Source: Camellia lanceoleosa (Eukaryota > Streptophyta > Magnoliopsida > Ericales > Theaceae). From it: 64,000 nucleotides of DNA. The stretch spans positions 40,494,190 through 40,558,189 of the forward strand of contig CM045761.1 of assembly GCA_025200525.1 (NCBI GenBank). The letters run 5' to 3'. The position numbers and the translations under genes were made by a program. Every line of letters begins with the position of its first letter. Within the stretch, counting starts at the first letter, position 1. Below are positions 28,181 through 39,068 of the stretch, piece by piece. Under the pieces are notes generated by a model. It saw only the letters and a program-made list of their open reading frames with translations, did not search any database and was not told the DNA's origin.

Positions 28181-28500
28181 CCACTTGTTTCATAGCCTCC
28201 CTTGTGGAGCCATTTTTGTATGCCATGTTAGCCCTATTTATGATTGCTGTTTGGCCATGTTTTGTGCTGAAAAAATGCTAGTTTTGGGGTTTCCTTGCTT
28301 CTACCTTTTCATGTCATGTATCAGTTATGCATGTTTGGTGTAGCAATAGGCCATTTCGGGTGTCAAAATTCATGTTTCGGGATCATTCCATGCATCGGGT
28401 ACACTTTGGCCATGTTTCGGGATTGTTTTCCCCCATATTTCAGTGCTGAAATTCCATTGGCATGCTTTCATATCATTTTCTATGTCATTTCATGCCTTAA

Positions 28501-29200
28501 TGCCATTGCCTCGGTTTGCGTGCCCGTGTGCACGCATTTCGAGGCATCTCATTTTCATCTTTCGGCCTCTTATGTGAGTGTGGCTGAGGCTCTCTCATGT
28601 TAGTGTAAGTCCATTTTGCATTCTGTATGCCATTTTAGTCTCATTGCATTCCGTATGCCATTGTCTCGGTTTGCGTGCCCGTGTGCACGCATTTCGAGGC
28701 ATCTCATTTTCATCTTTTGGCCTCTTATGTGAGTGTGGCTGAGGCTCTCTCTCATGTTAGTGTAAGTCCATTTTGCATTCCGTATGCCATTTTAGTCTTA
28801 TTGCATCGTGTATGCCATTGCCTCGGGTTGCGTGCCCTTGTGCACCTATTTCGAGGCATCTCATTTTCATCTCTCGGCCTCTTATGTGAGTGTGGCTGAG
28901 GCTCTCTCATGTTAGTGTAAGCCCATATTGTATTGTTTATGTCATTTTAGCATCATTGCATTCCGTATGCCATTGCCTCGGTTTGCATACCCGTGTACAC
29001 GCATTTCAAGGCACTTCACTTTTATCTGACGGCCTCTTATGTGAGTGTGGCTGAGGTCCACTCATGTTAGTGTAAGTCCAATTGCATTGCGTATGCCATT
29101 TTATGCCTTAGGATCATTTCCTCGGTTCACGTGCCCGTGTGCACGCATTCCGAGACATCTCATTTTCATAGCATTGTGTATGTTAGGATTGCATATTAGC
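28501..29200 (+). repeat. ~155-bp tandem repeat, five units, in the solo LTR
   Basis: Blocks CCTCGGTTTGCGTGCCCGTG, GAGGCATCTCATTTTCAT and GTGAGTGTGGCTGAGG recur, with unit starts near 28501, 28656, 28813, 28968 and 29110. The repeated Cys-rich ORFs here are by-products. Confidence 0.85.
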
Positions 29201-31045
29201 TATATTTCATGCATATTGCATTGTGTTCGGGATAGGAGTTAGCCTAGGCACGGGAAACGAGGCACGTTTCGTACTCCGAGTGACGGAACGGGTCTCAATT
29301 CCCAAGTCACCGACACTCCGGATTACCCATGATGGAGTTAGGTTTTGTTATAGCATTCATCTGCATTCATCTTATATTGAGTTGTGCAATCCGATTCCTC
29401 GGTCATCATACATCGAGATGCGTGATTGGTGGCACGAGGATCGAGGCATGCATATATTTGTGAAATACATTGCTATGCCCCTTTCCTGCTCTCTGTTGCA
29501 GCAAAATGAAGAATCAGTAACTTTTTAGAGTCTGGCACGCATTTCGAAAAACATTACAAACAGAGGCTAATTGGGGCATCCCAGTGGATTTCAGTGCAAA
29601 GCAGCTCAACATGCATCATTTCATCATCCAGAGCGGAGTCAAGGCAGCCCCTGGCTTGCATGCCAGTTTACCATTTTTTTTTTCTTACTTAATTTGTTAA
29701 TTAATTAGGAATTTGTATATTATTTGGACTGTAATATTCGGACTGTATTATTCTTTCATTTGGGATCAGATATTTATTAGGACCCTGCTGAGGGCATAAT
29801 TGTAATAAGTGTGGGTGAGTGTGATGTATGTCTTCCAACCCCACGTCTTTCTTCCCTTTTATTTACCCGCTTATGATGGTTAGATATAGGGCATATTTCA
29901 ATTAGCATACAGTATGACAGCATGTTTGCATCATTCATCTGTTTTGCACGCACTGCTCTTTCAAGATCATACAAACTGCATTTGTATTTCAAATTCCAAA
30001 TTGAATACGTGATAGTCGTAGCATTTCACATGCCATGTTTAGGACAGCCGAGCCTGCTATAGTTTGCATCTTTGCATGTGTCGCATTAGGCATTACAGTA
30101 TATTTAGGATCATGCATGATTTCTAACGAGCTTTTATTTTGGCTTGGAGTACTCGGTGAGTTTTATGCTTTAGCATCCTTGCATGCGTGTGAGTGTTGCC
30201 ATGAATAGCATGCTTACCATGAGGCTACGTGCTTATGTGATATAACTGCCTTGAATGCCTGTGGGTGGAGGTTGAGTTACTTGAAGTAGAACAAATCATT
30301 GACTGTCTGTTTTAAGCCCACTAGATAGTGGCAAAATCACGTTTTTCTAAGCCCACCCGAGGGTGGCAAATCCACGTCTTAGCCTACCTGCGGGTAGCAC
30401 CATCAAACCACTTTCAAACAAACAAACATGAAATGTTTTGTTCCAATTCAGGCGATTCAGTCTATACTTGTATGCTGTGCGCATCACATAGTAACCTAGG
30501 CTAATAACCGGAATAAGAACTCACAATGTTTTCAAAATAAGATATCATGGTTAGTAGAGGCCGGTCTTTGACCGGGCGAGCAGGGGTGCTCACGAAGTGA
30601 CCTTCCCCAATCGTACCCAAGTTCCCGAGCCGAGGCAACTTTGGTGATGACGGACACGTGGCCTTTGGCACCGAGTCAGGGTTTCCTAAATTTCCCATTT
30701 AAAAAAAACATTTAGGTGGCGACTCTGTATCTGGCAAAGCAGTCCATGTTTGGCACTTCTTTCAAAAAAATCTGTTTTCAAAACGATTTGCCGGATTTGG
30801 ACTCTTCGGTTCAAGATTGAGAACCGTGACATTTGAGTCCTTCGAACTGTAGTAGACCCAATATCGAACCAGAACCGGGGGGGGGGACTCGCACTCCTTT
30901 CCCCGGGATGCGTTTGGAGACGTCTACAATAACGAGCTAAACAAGTTCTCAGATCGAGAGAGAGAGAGAGAGATTACCATGGCTACGAATGAATCTGAGA
31001 GAGAAAAACGAAGAGAGGAAAGGACTTCAGCTTGCGGAGCTTTGT

Positions 31046-31101
31046 AAACCCTAGCTGGTGACGCGCAGTGAGATGTATCAGCCACTTTTATAGCTAGGGT
31101 T
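31046..31101 (-). promoter_or_regulatory. RPS14 promoter core
   Basis: Minus-strand TATAAAAG (31092-31085) with telo-box AACCCTA just upstream (31101-31095) and a second telo-box-like motif in the leader (31046-31054, plus-strand AAACCCTAG). The TATA lies about 105 bases before the ATG at 30980. A TGGGCC site II motif lies farther away at 31445-31440. Confidence 0.7.
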
Positions 31102-31139
31102 GCTGATCTACTGTGTATATTTAAATACTGAAAATACCC

Positions 31140-31538
31140 CAATCGTTTTTCTCAATTACGGGCGTGTCCCCTGCTAATAACTATGATTTGGTAATAAAAA
31201 CAAGGACAAATTACAACAACAACAACCAAAAAAATAAATAAATAAATAAATAAAAATCCCAATTTTTAGCATGTTTTGTAATTTAAACTCTAGGGTTTTA
31301 ATTTTGACAATTAAAATTTTGGAGTTTTTTCATAATCTAAGACTCCATCTATCTCTGTTTCATAAAGTAACGGAGAAAGCCATTTTTGACACCAAAATCA
31401 ACCCAAAATGACATCGTTTTTTATTAGCCCCATATAAAAGGCCCAAAATTTTTGATTTTATCAATTAGGGCTAAACTTTGCCCACAATTTTTTTGATTTC
31501 ATCGATTAGGGCAAAAGGGAAGACAAATCCAAAGCGGG
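31140..31538. other. Intergenic region between RPS14 and the GRF ORF
   Basis: The left part is RPS14 upstream sequence. From about 31203 a segment reading AAATTACAACAACAACAACC resembles the end of the element at 19162. A plus-strand CATATAAAAGG (31430-31440) is a candidate TATA box for the GRF ORF. Confidence 0.45.
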
Positions 31539-31568
31539 ATGAAGCTTTATTTTCAGCGATTGCGAAAT

Positions 31569-31937
31569 ATGAGTGAAAGAAACAACTGGGATAGAAAAAA
31601 TTATAGTGAATCGACTCGTTGTAGTTGTGGATTGAGAGCGAAGATTCGAACTTCATGGACTCATGCGAACCCAGCTAAAATGTTTCTTGGTTGTCCAAAT
31701 TATGGAGTAAGTTTTCCACTCCCGTGAATAATATAAAATTTGTTTATATTTTTGTTCTGTAAAACCTAGCTTTGATTAGTAATTTTAAATTTATTTATTT
31801 GTTTATTTTTATTTTTTTAGAAAAACGGGGCTTATGGCTTCTTCTCTTTGTATGATCCACTCACTTGTCCTCGTGGTAGACAATTCTTGCCAAAGTTGGT
31901 GCATAAGGTTGCAAGCTTAGAGGAAAATGGTAAGTGA
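31569..31937 (+). CDS. Small GRF-type zinc-finger protein, probably damaged
   Basis: Exon 1 31569-31706 and exon 2 31821-31937, with donor GTAAGT and acceptor TTTTTTTAG, give 84 aa. Residues from CSCGLRAK through HANPAKMFLGCPNYG to TCPRGRQFL match the plant zf-GRF fold (CxC, then Cys in GCPNYG, then a distal Cys). GRF fingers bind nucleic acid, often single-stranded DNA. In this plant family the finger is normally followed by a coiled coil and one transmembrane helix. Here such sequence exists just downstream in another frame (31955-32037: LEELVQTYRSKQK, a TGA, then IVAGLIVAVIVI), so the 3' part seems broken by a frameshift and stop. An upstream in-frame ATG exists at 31539. Function unknown. 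Confidence 0.6.
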
Positions 31938-32414
31938 GATTACAGGATTGGAGGAGCTTGTTCAAACTTATCGTAGTAAACAGAAATGAATTGTAGCTGG
32001 ATTGATAGTTGCAGTGATTGTAATTTGAATGTTAACAGCGAGTAGTTAGGGAATGTAGGTTAGTTAGTTAGTTAGTTAGCAGTTATGGTTTAGGAAATGT
32101 AATGGCAACTATGCACTTATCAATTTGAACTTAATATATACTTTTGAATGAAATGAGAATTCATCGTTTTGTTTTTAATGTGTTTTTGGATTGTGGTAAT
32201 GTTTGTTTAGTTGTCTAGATTTTGTAATGAAGTTTATGCATTTGTTTTGCCACTGCTCTGAATGTGTTTGACAAAATGTCCAAGTGAAGGGAAATTGAAA
32301 AGAAGCCAAGCATGAACCTGTTCCAAAGTAATAAACACCACAAACCAAACCAGTATATACCAAGCATGAACCAGATTACAAAAGAAGCTATTGTTCAACC
32401 TGTTCCAAACCAAT
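31938..32414. other. 3' flank of the GRF ORF
   Basis: Holds the out-of-frame coiled-coil/TM-like tail (to 32037), a TTAG tandem run (32060-32080) and AT-rich sequence. No other gene. Confidence 0.5.
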
Positions 32415-32663
32415 GGCCCTGTTTGGTAAGGCTTATTTCCAGCTTATTTCAGCTTTTAACTTAATTTAAGTTATTTTGATTATTTTGTTCAGCTTAACAA
32501 TACAGCTTATAGCTTTTTGTAAGTTAAAAATCAACTTATTCTTTGAGTGGGAGAGAAGAAGCTTAATTTATAAGTCAAAAATCAGCTTATGTTCACAGCT
32601 ATAAGCTATAAATGTTAGGCTATAAGTTATAATCACTTTTCTACAACTCTACCAAACAGGGCC
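32415..32663. mobile_element. MITE, 249 bp
   Basis: Terminal inverted repeats GGCCCTGTTTGGTA and TACCAAACAGGGCC, flanked on both sides by AAT (32412-32414 and 32664-32666). This fits a Tourist/PIF-Harbinger-type MITE with a 3-base target duplication. Interior is rich in AGCTTAT/ATAAGCT blocks. Confidence 0.8.
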
Positions 32664-32713
32664 AATATACAGCACAAACCAAGTATATAAAAAAAAAAAT
32701 AAATAAATAACTA

Positions 32714-32791
32714 GTAACTTGTCAATCCCATTACAAACTAAGCATGTATAATAACCAACCAACTTGTCAATCACATTACAAACCAAGCATG
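32714..32791. repeat. 45-bp tandem repeat split by the copia insertion
   Basis: Units built on CTTGTCAATCACATTACAAA and CAAGCATGTATAATAACCAA repeat here and resume at 59296 after the copia element. The ancestral array lay downstream of the MULE gene. Confidence 0.7.
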
Positions 32792-33965
32792 TGTTGGAAA
32801 AATGATGTATTGTAGGCCTATTTTGGGCCATCTTTGAGCCCAAAATTAAGTGGGCCCCGAACATCGTTTGGGGCAGGTCTGAAGAGGTGACGTGTTCCTT
32901 GCCACTTGGCAAGTCATACGGTGAAGACGATTCATCAAAATCATTTATAAGTGAATGGGAAGTTGACGTCGTTTTCGAGTTCGATGAATGGACATTTAAA
33001 GATTTAAATATGGGTTTCCTTTTATTGGGTTGTCCCACATTGAAACTTTAAGAGAGCTTTTTTGTGTATATAAGCTCTGAACTACAACACTTAGGTTGGG
33101 CCCCAAGGGACACCCCAAGTTTGTAGAAGGGAAAAGTTATGGACAAAGTGAACCTTAGCCCAAACCACCATACGTGCGCCGCTGCCGCCGTCTGTCTGGC
33201 CGTGCCAAGTGTGGGTTGTGGGTTGGGTCGGTTCTTGTATTAATTTTTTGGACGAAATTCATTTGAATTTTAAATTCAAATTTGAATTTGAATTTAAATT
33301 TTTGTCCAAACAAACCTTTTCCTATCTATATTCCAACAGTTTTAACTGCTCTAAAAACATTTTTAAAACTGCCAAATTGAACCTAACAAATTTTTCAGTC
33401 AGTCCACACAGTTTTTCAAACTATTCAAAACCAGACAGATTGATAACTGTCCAGACATATTCAAAATCTAGACAGTTTTGTTGCAAATCTGTTTAAATTT
33501 TGAATGACATCTATTCAAACAGTATTCACATCTGTTCATTCAAATTTTGGAACCTGTTCGGACAGCATTGTTTGTCTATAAATACCTATCAATTCTAGCA
33601 GTCTTGGTACCAGAAAAACAGTCTCAAAAATTTTCTTTTGTTGTCTAAACTTTTATCTTTGGTGCATTATTCTTCATATTAGTTTTAGAATAAAATTCAG
33701 AAAGTTAAAACATAAGTTTGGTTCGCCGTACAAATTGTTTGAAGTGCTACTACAATTTGTGAAGATCATTGTATCTTGGGAGATAGACGCCACATAACCG
33801 TAAGTACCGTAACGGGGCGAATCTGTCTTAAAAACAGAGTGTTACACACTCGACTTGGTCTTTTATTTTTCATTCGGTTCGACAAAATAAATTCTGTAAT
33901 TTTTTATTTTATTTTGTTTGATTTAGTTTCAATTTATTTTATTTACACAGAAGATTGTTCTAATA
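32792..33965 (+). repeat. Copia 5' LTR
   Basis: 1174 bp, from TGTTGGAAAAATG to about TTGTTCTAATA; the terminal CA seen in the 3' LTR has become TA. Pairs with 56914-58042 through shared blocks such as GGGCCATCTTTGAGCCCAAA. Confidence 0.88.
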
Positions 33966-34482
33966 ATCTTAAGATAAACTCGAATTATTCTATTTACAGA
34001 ATTTTTCGTTTGTTTCCTTTTCTTTTTCTTCTTTTACAAAAATTATTTTCTATAGATTTACAAAATAATATTCTGATTGGAAAAACAAATAGTGATTATA
34101 TGCGATTTGACAGATAGTAGTAATATACTGTCTATTTTCTTTAACAATTAGTAGTATTATACTGATGTCATTAATAATTCAGAATATTTATTTATGGAAT
34201 TTTGTTAGAAATTAATTTTGGTTTTTAGAAATTTTTTTTTCTGAGTGTTCATTAATTAAAATTTTGTTTCAGTTTTTTAATTATTGAAGTGTTATAAAAA
34301 TTTAATTTTCTGTGTGAAATTAATTTGGTTAAATAAAATTTTATTTTATTTCCAAATTAATTGAAAAATAAAAGTTACATTCTTGTTTCTTTTATTTTTA
34401 TAGCATTTAATTCTATGAATTTGGTTTAATTTTCTGTATAGTATAAATTCTAATTATAATTTTGTTTTATAATTTAGAATTC
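33966..34482 (+). other. Copia 5' leader
   Basis: AT-rich untranslated leader between LTR and gag. The sequence after the LTR (ATCTTAAGATAAACTC) does not match the usual tRNA-Met primer site, so the primer is unassigned. Confidence 0.5.
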
Positions 34483-35749
34483 ATGGCTACTGAAACAAAT
34501 GCCTAAACAAGTACTAGTATGGTCGCTACAATTGCGCCAACCCCCTCTCATGTTGTGACAGTATCGGTAAATCACGGTGAGAAACTAGAGAAGTTTTCTG
34601 GAACTGATTTTAAAAGATGGCAACAGAAAATCTTGTTCTATCTTACAATTCTAAACATGGCTCGTTTTCTCTGTAAGGATGCTCCTATTTTGAAAGAGAA
34701 TGAAACTGACCGGCAAGTGGTTGCTGTGATTGATGCTTGTAAACATGCCGATTTCCTTTGCCGGAACTACATCTTGAACGGACTTGACAACACATTATAC
34801 AACGTCTACAGTCCTATCAAGACAGCAAAGGAACTTTGGGAGTCTTTGGAGAAAAAGTACAAAACAGAAGATGCCGACTCAAATAAATTTGTGGTTGGCA
34901 AATTCCTAGACTTTATGATGGTTGATTCTAAGACTGTGATCAGCCAAATTCAAGATCTCTAACTCATTCTGCATGACATTCACGCAGAAGGCATGTCTCT
35001 CAGTGATTCCTTCCAAGTTGCAGTCTTAATTGAGAAATTACCACAAGGTTGGAAGGAATTCAAAAATTACCTCAAACACAAGCGCAAAGAAATGTCTTTA
35101 GAAGAATTAATTGTGCGTTTGAGGATTGAGAAGGACAACCGCAATTCTGAAAAGCGGGTTGGTAAGCATCCTATGGAGTCTAAGGCAAATGTGGTGGAAC
35201 ATGCTTCAAAAACCAAAAAACGAAAGTCTTATAGAGAAAGTTCATCACAAGGCTCTAAAGGGGGGGAAAATAAAAAGTAGAAGTTTAATGGCAAATGTTA
35301 CATCTGTGACAAAGAGGAACATCGGGCCAAAGATTGCCATAGTAAAGGCAAAAACAAAACAAGAACAAGCAAGAAGCATGCTCAAGCCCATATGACCGAA
35401 GTGGACAATATTTCCAATGGTGTAGATGACATCAATCTTTCTGCAATTGTTTCCGAGGCAAATCTTGTCGAAAATCCTAAAGAATGGTGGGTGGACACTG
35501 GTGCTACTCGCCATATCTATGCCGACAAAAAGATATTTACATCTTATTCTACAGTGGACAATGATGAACAACTTTTTATGGGCAACTCCTCAACTTCCAA
35601 AGTTGAAGGACAAGGGAAGATTGTTCTGAAGATGACATCTAGAAAGGAACTCACTCTCAACAATGTGCTGCATGTACCGAACATTCGCAAGAATCTTGTT
35701 TCCGGATCTTTATTGAGTAAGAATAAATTTAGACTAGTGTTTGAGAGTG
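34483..35749 (+). pseudogene. gag: Copia gag and protease (first part of polyprotein)
   Basis: One continuous frame from ATG 34483 to the Tat insertion, broken only by TAA at 34504, TAA at 34960 and TAG at 35278. Gag opens with KLEKFSGTDFKRWQQKILFY. A CCHC knuckle [14 protein letters not shown] lies at about 35299-35340. The protease site [13 protein letters not shown] (DTGA) follows near 35487. The reading continues without loss at 53618 beyond the Tat element. The polyprotein would form virus-like particles and mature the element; this copy cannot be translated in full. Confidence 0.9.
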
Positions 35750-36535
35750 TGTTGGCTTTTTGGCTTTTCGAAGGGTATTTTTGTAAATGCAAGCGTGCCA
35801 GCAAGGATCAATCAGTCCTTACAGAAATTATAATTGCCAACCAATTATCAGGCGATTGTGTTTTAGTTCTTTCAGCCTCAATGAAGAGGACTTTTACTGG
35901 TGGCTTGACTTAGGAGAAATTAAGAAAAATAACAGTTAATATGAAGAACAATCGAAGTATTTCATTAAAATGAACACTTACAATAGTCCAAACTCAGCCT
36001 CGAAGAGGTTTACAAAGAATCTACTTGAATCTACTTGAAACTACTCCTATGAATCGAAGTGCAGTGCGGGTATTTAAAGAACAGGTATTTAAAGTGCAGG
36101 TATTTAAAGTACAGGAAATGTAAAACTGGAAAAGAAAATATGAAGTAAAGACTGGTTTGTATGATCTGAGTCTGGGGGCTCTTTTCTGAGGGCTTCCCTG
36201 CTATTTATACTTGTCAAAGATGACCTTCGAACTGCACTTTAAACCGTCAAACTACTCATCCATGATCGCTGATCATGCTGCCTTAGAAGCAGTCCCACTA
36301 CGCCATCTCTTGCAGTTGAGCTTTCTTCCTGTATTTGAATTTGAATATGAGTAACCGTTGAAGCCACGTCATCTTGTATCTCTTTACTGATCTAGTGCTA
36401 CTCAGATCACGTGAGAACCAATGTTCATTGCCACGTGTTCGATCAGGATCGAAGACTTGAATTATCTTCCCATAATACCCTTATTCTGCCACGTGTCAAA
36501 CTGTGATTTGGCTTTTACAAAATATGTAGCCAACA
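35750..36535 (-). repeat. Tat element 3' LTR
   Basis: 786 bp. Contains three copies of a 14-16-base GGTATTTAAAG unit near 36068-36115. On its inner side the minus strand has the purine tract GTGCGGGGGGTAA (36536-36548). Confidence 0.93.
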
Positions 36536-36717
36536 TTACCCCCCGCACTAATATACCCAATACTTGGAGATATTAGTGGATCAAAAGCTTTTCTCACGCT
36601 TTTGGAACGTGCATGGAATCCATCTTCAGGAAACACAACCGTCACTTATTTGGTGATCATTTGCATTAACTCTCAACTTGTTTGAACATCCCAATACCTT
36701 TAGCATTCGAACGGACT

Positions 36718-38184
36718 ATGGCTCAATCAACTTCTCACTCTATTGATCAAGCATACAAAGAGCCATTGAGTAATGCTGTTTCCCCTCGAAAGAATCTCCA
36801 CGCATTCATTAGCCACCTTTACCCGCCCTTCTATATTCAGGTCATGGAGGCTTTTGCAGATTATCAACCTTTGGACTACGAACACATTGCCCTTAATCCT
36901 TCGGTTTACAAATTTACAGATACAAGAAGTTCTTCCTCTAAACTCCCCTTGTATTTTAAACGAACTATTCTCAAGCCTTTGCTTCAACAAGTTGCAAATA
37001 TGGACTTAGGAAGTTCTTCTTCACAAACCTCTACTTGGGATGAAGCTACAACTTCGTCATCTTCTGGGGTTTCCGGATGGACAAACTGGTCAGCACCTGA
37101 GTCCTGGGACTTGAGGGAACGAATCAATCACCATTTTGTTGAGTTCGCTGACCCTTTAGATTTTCCTTCTTACGCTCGAAGCTCAGTGGTCTATTCTTAT
37201 GTGCCCATTGACCTTCGACGTAGTTTGGAGGAGAATCGCCAGGCCCTGCACACATCCTCTATGCCCACAAAGATAATGCACACTGCCCCGCGTTTGGAAG
37301 AATCACAAGGGTACAGCCCTTCATTTTTAGCCAAGAAGGCGAAGATTTGCTCTTCTGACTGGCTTGACTACATTAATGCCTTTGTTCCTTCTGCTCCCGT
37401 GCCATCTCCCATAACAGAAGCATCCACTTCTTCTTCTCCATCTTCTGAAATTGAAGCATCCACACCTTCTTCTCCACATTCTGGAATAGAAGCATCCACA
37501 CCTTCTCCATTTTTTGAAGCAGAACCATCTACTGCTTCTCCTCCTCCCACTCTTTCCTGGACAGAGAAACTAAGGCTTGCCCTTCCCATGGACAAAATCT
37601 TTCCACCTTACAAACCTCCATCATCCCCAACTCCAACCGAAAGGAACAAGCTCAACTTCGCTATGCTTTCTCACTTGCTCTTCAATGTTCTTGAGGATGA
37701 CATCCCTCTCAAGAACTTTCGATAGGCTTGTGATATTCTGACTAGGGGCCATGTCCTTAATCCCATTGCCCAAGCAAAACTTCACATGTTCCTAGACCAA
37801 CTTCCGGTGCTCCTCCACTGGCATCGGAATTCCAAGGTCACCATTCAATCTTTGGATCAACTTTGCCTCTCAATTCATGCCCAAGACGAAGCAGAAAACT
37901 TCATCGAAGAGTTCGATGACTTCAAAAATAAAGATTCTGCGTATTGGGATGATTTGGTTATAGATGAGTTGGAACAAAAATTGAGGGAAGAGGCTTTCGA
38001 AATAAAGGCTGAGGAACTCTACTATGAAGTGAGAGCACACCAACTTATGCAGCCAACATTAGAGGAGATAGAAGATATAATAAAGAAAGAACAAACATTC
38101 ATTGATCATTGTTGGACAAAATTTCATGATCTTGTTATTTATTCTATTCCTTATTTTTATGAGCTTGAATTTGTACTTAGATAG
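36718..38184 (+). pseudogene. Tat antisense ORF A, unknown protein, one internal TAG
   Basis: Runs antisense to gag-pol, starting about 180 bases inside the 3' LTR. The best ATG is 36718 (MAQSTSHS). One frame of about 488 codons to 38184 is interrupted only by TAG at 37723-37725. The N-terminal third looks globular (HLYPPFYIQVMEAFADY, then LPLYFKRTILKPLL). A Ser/Thr/Pro region with three EAST repeats follows (about 37418-37510). Then comes a conserved-looking WTEKLRLALPMDKIFPPY and, past the stop, an acidic alpha-helical C-terminus (EENFIEEFDDFKNKD-like; DELEQKLREEAFEIKAEELY). I recognise no domain. Location and strand match accessory ORFs of Tat elements. Function is not known. Confidence 0.7.
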
Positions 38185-39068
38185 GGTTACTTAATGTAAT
38201 TGTCTTGGCTTTAATACAAACAAAGTCCTTTTGTATTTGACATTGTTTGACTCTGTTTCCTTTTGTCTTTAAAAGCCAACTCATAGCTTCGAATTGCACA
38301 ATCTCATCCTTCGAATCGGGACTCAATTGTTTAATGAAACGCTAAAAGAACCAACATGTCTTTTTTCCAATTTATGGAGTAAAATTGACAATTCTGGCTG
38401 ATATCATCTGGAATTAATGCTTTGAATTTTAACCACATTACCTCTCAAAACTAACTATAACCAATATATGGTCATGGTTAATATAGCCAATCAATTTCAA
38501 ATTGACCATTTTTGCTTCGAAGAGTAATCCATACTGTTTTGGTTCAAAAGCAATTCCTTTTTATATATATAAAAACCAACGATTGGTTTTAATGCTTCGA
38601 ACAGTGCTCCTCATCCTTAAAGGATCCGAGGATTTGCTCTGAAGGTCGTTACTTTGATTAATAACCCTCAAACAGGTCTTTAAACCCTTTGAAGTGGACC
38701 AATATTCGAGCATTCTAGCATTTTTAAGCATGTAGTACGCTTCGAAACCAGCTTGTGTACTTCGAAGCCGTTGTTGTTTGATTTTTTGGTGCCAAAATCT
38801 CATTTCGAAGCCAAATATCTTGCTTCGAAGCTGGCGTCAACATCCGGAATGTGCTTTTTCCCTCCAAAACTATCAATATTGGAGAGACTCCTCGTATCAT
38901 ACTTTTAGTACTTAACGACTTATGCAATATATTTCCAGACACAAAAGCTTTTTTTTTAAAACCCTCTTGCTTCGTGTTTCTGAAATCCCTTGCTCTTTTA
39001 ACGCACAAACCCTCATATCTTTCACTCCTCTTTACTTCCCCCCTTCCTTTTCAAAAAACGTACCATCA
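38185..39068 (+). other. Spacer between the two antisense ORFs, rich in CTTCGAAG
   Basis: No ORF of note. The palindrome TTCGAA, often as CTTCGAAG, occurs repeatedly (for example near 38294, 38313, 38516, 38598, 38759, 38804, 38824). It may hold the promoter of the PMD-like ORF that follows. Confidence 0.5.

Larger units (their letters stand above)
26150..30928 (+). mobile_element. Giant solo LTR (4.8 kb) in RPS14 intron 1
   Basis: Starts TGTAGACACCCC and ends GGAGACGTCTACA, flanked by exact ATAAC duplications (26145-26149 and 30929-30933). No gag or pol inside and no second LTR, so it is a solo LTR left by LTR-LTR recombination. Size and terminus fit the very long LTRs of Ogre/Tat-type gypsy elements, but lineage is inferred from that alone. 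It holds a TATA box at 27151 on the plus strand and two tandem-repeat fields (27470-28180 and 28501-29200). It lies antisense to RPS14 and must be removed from the RPS14 pre-mRNA with intron 1. Confidence 0.93.

Noticed and set aside
28501..29200. Regular repeats that at first sight resemble a CRISPR-type array
   Set aside because: Units are contiguous and about 155 bp with no unique spacers; the host is a plant LTR.
28295..29242. Several plus-strand Cys/His-rich ORFs with repeated peptides
   Set aside because: They follow the 155-bp repeat inside a solo LTR and have no conserved domain.
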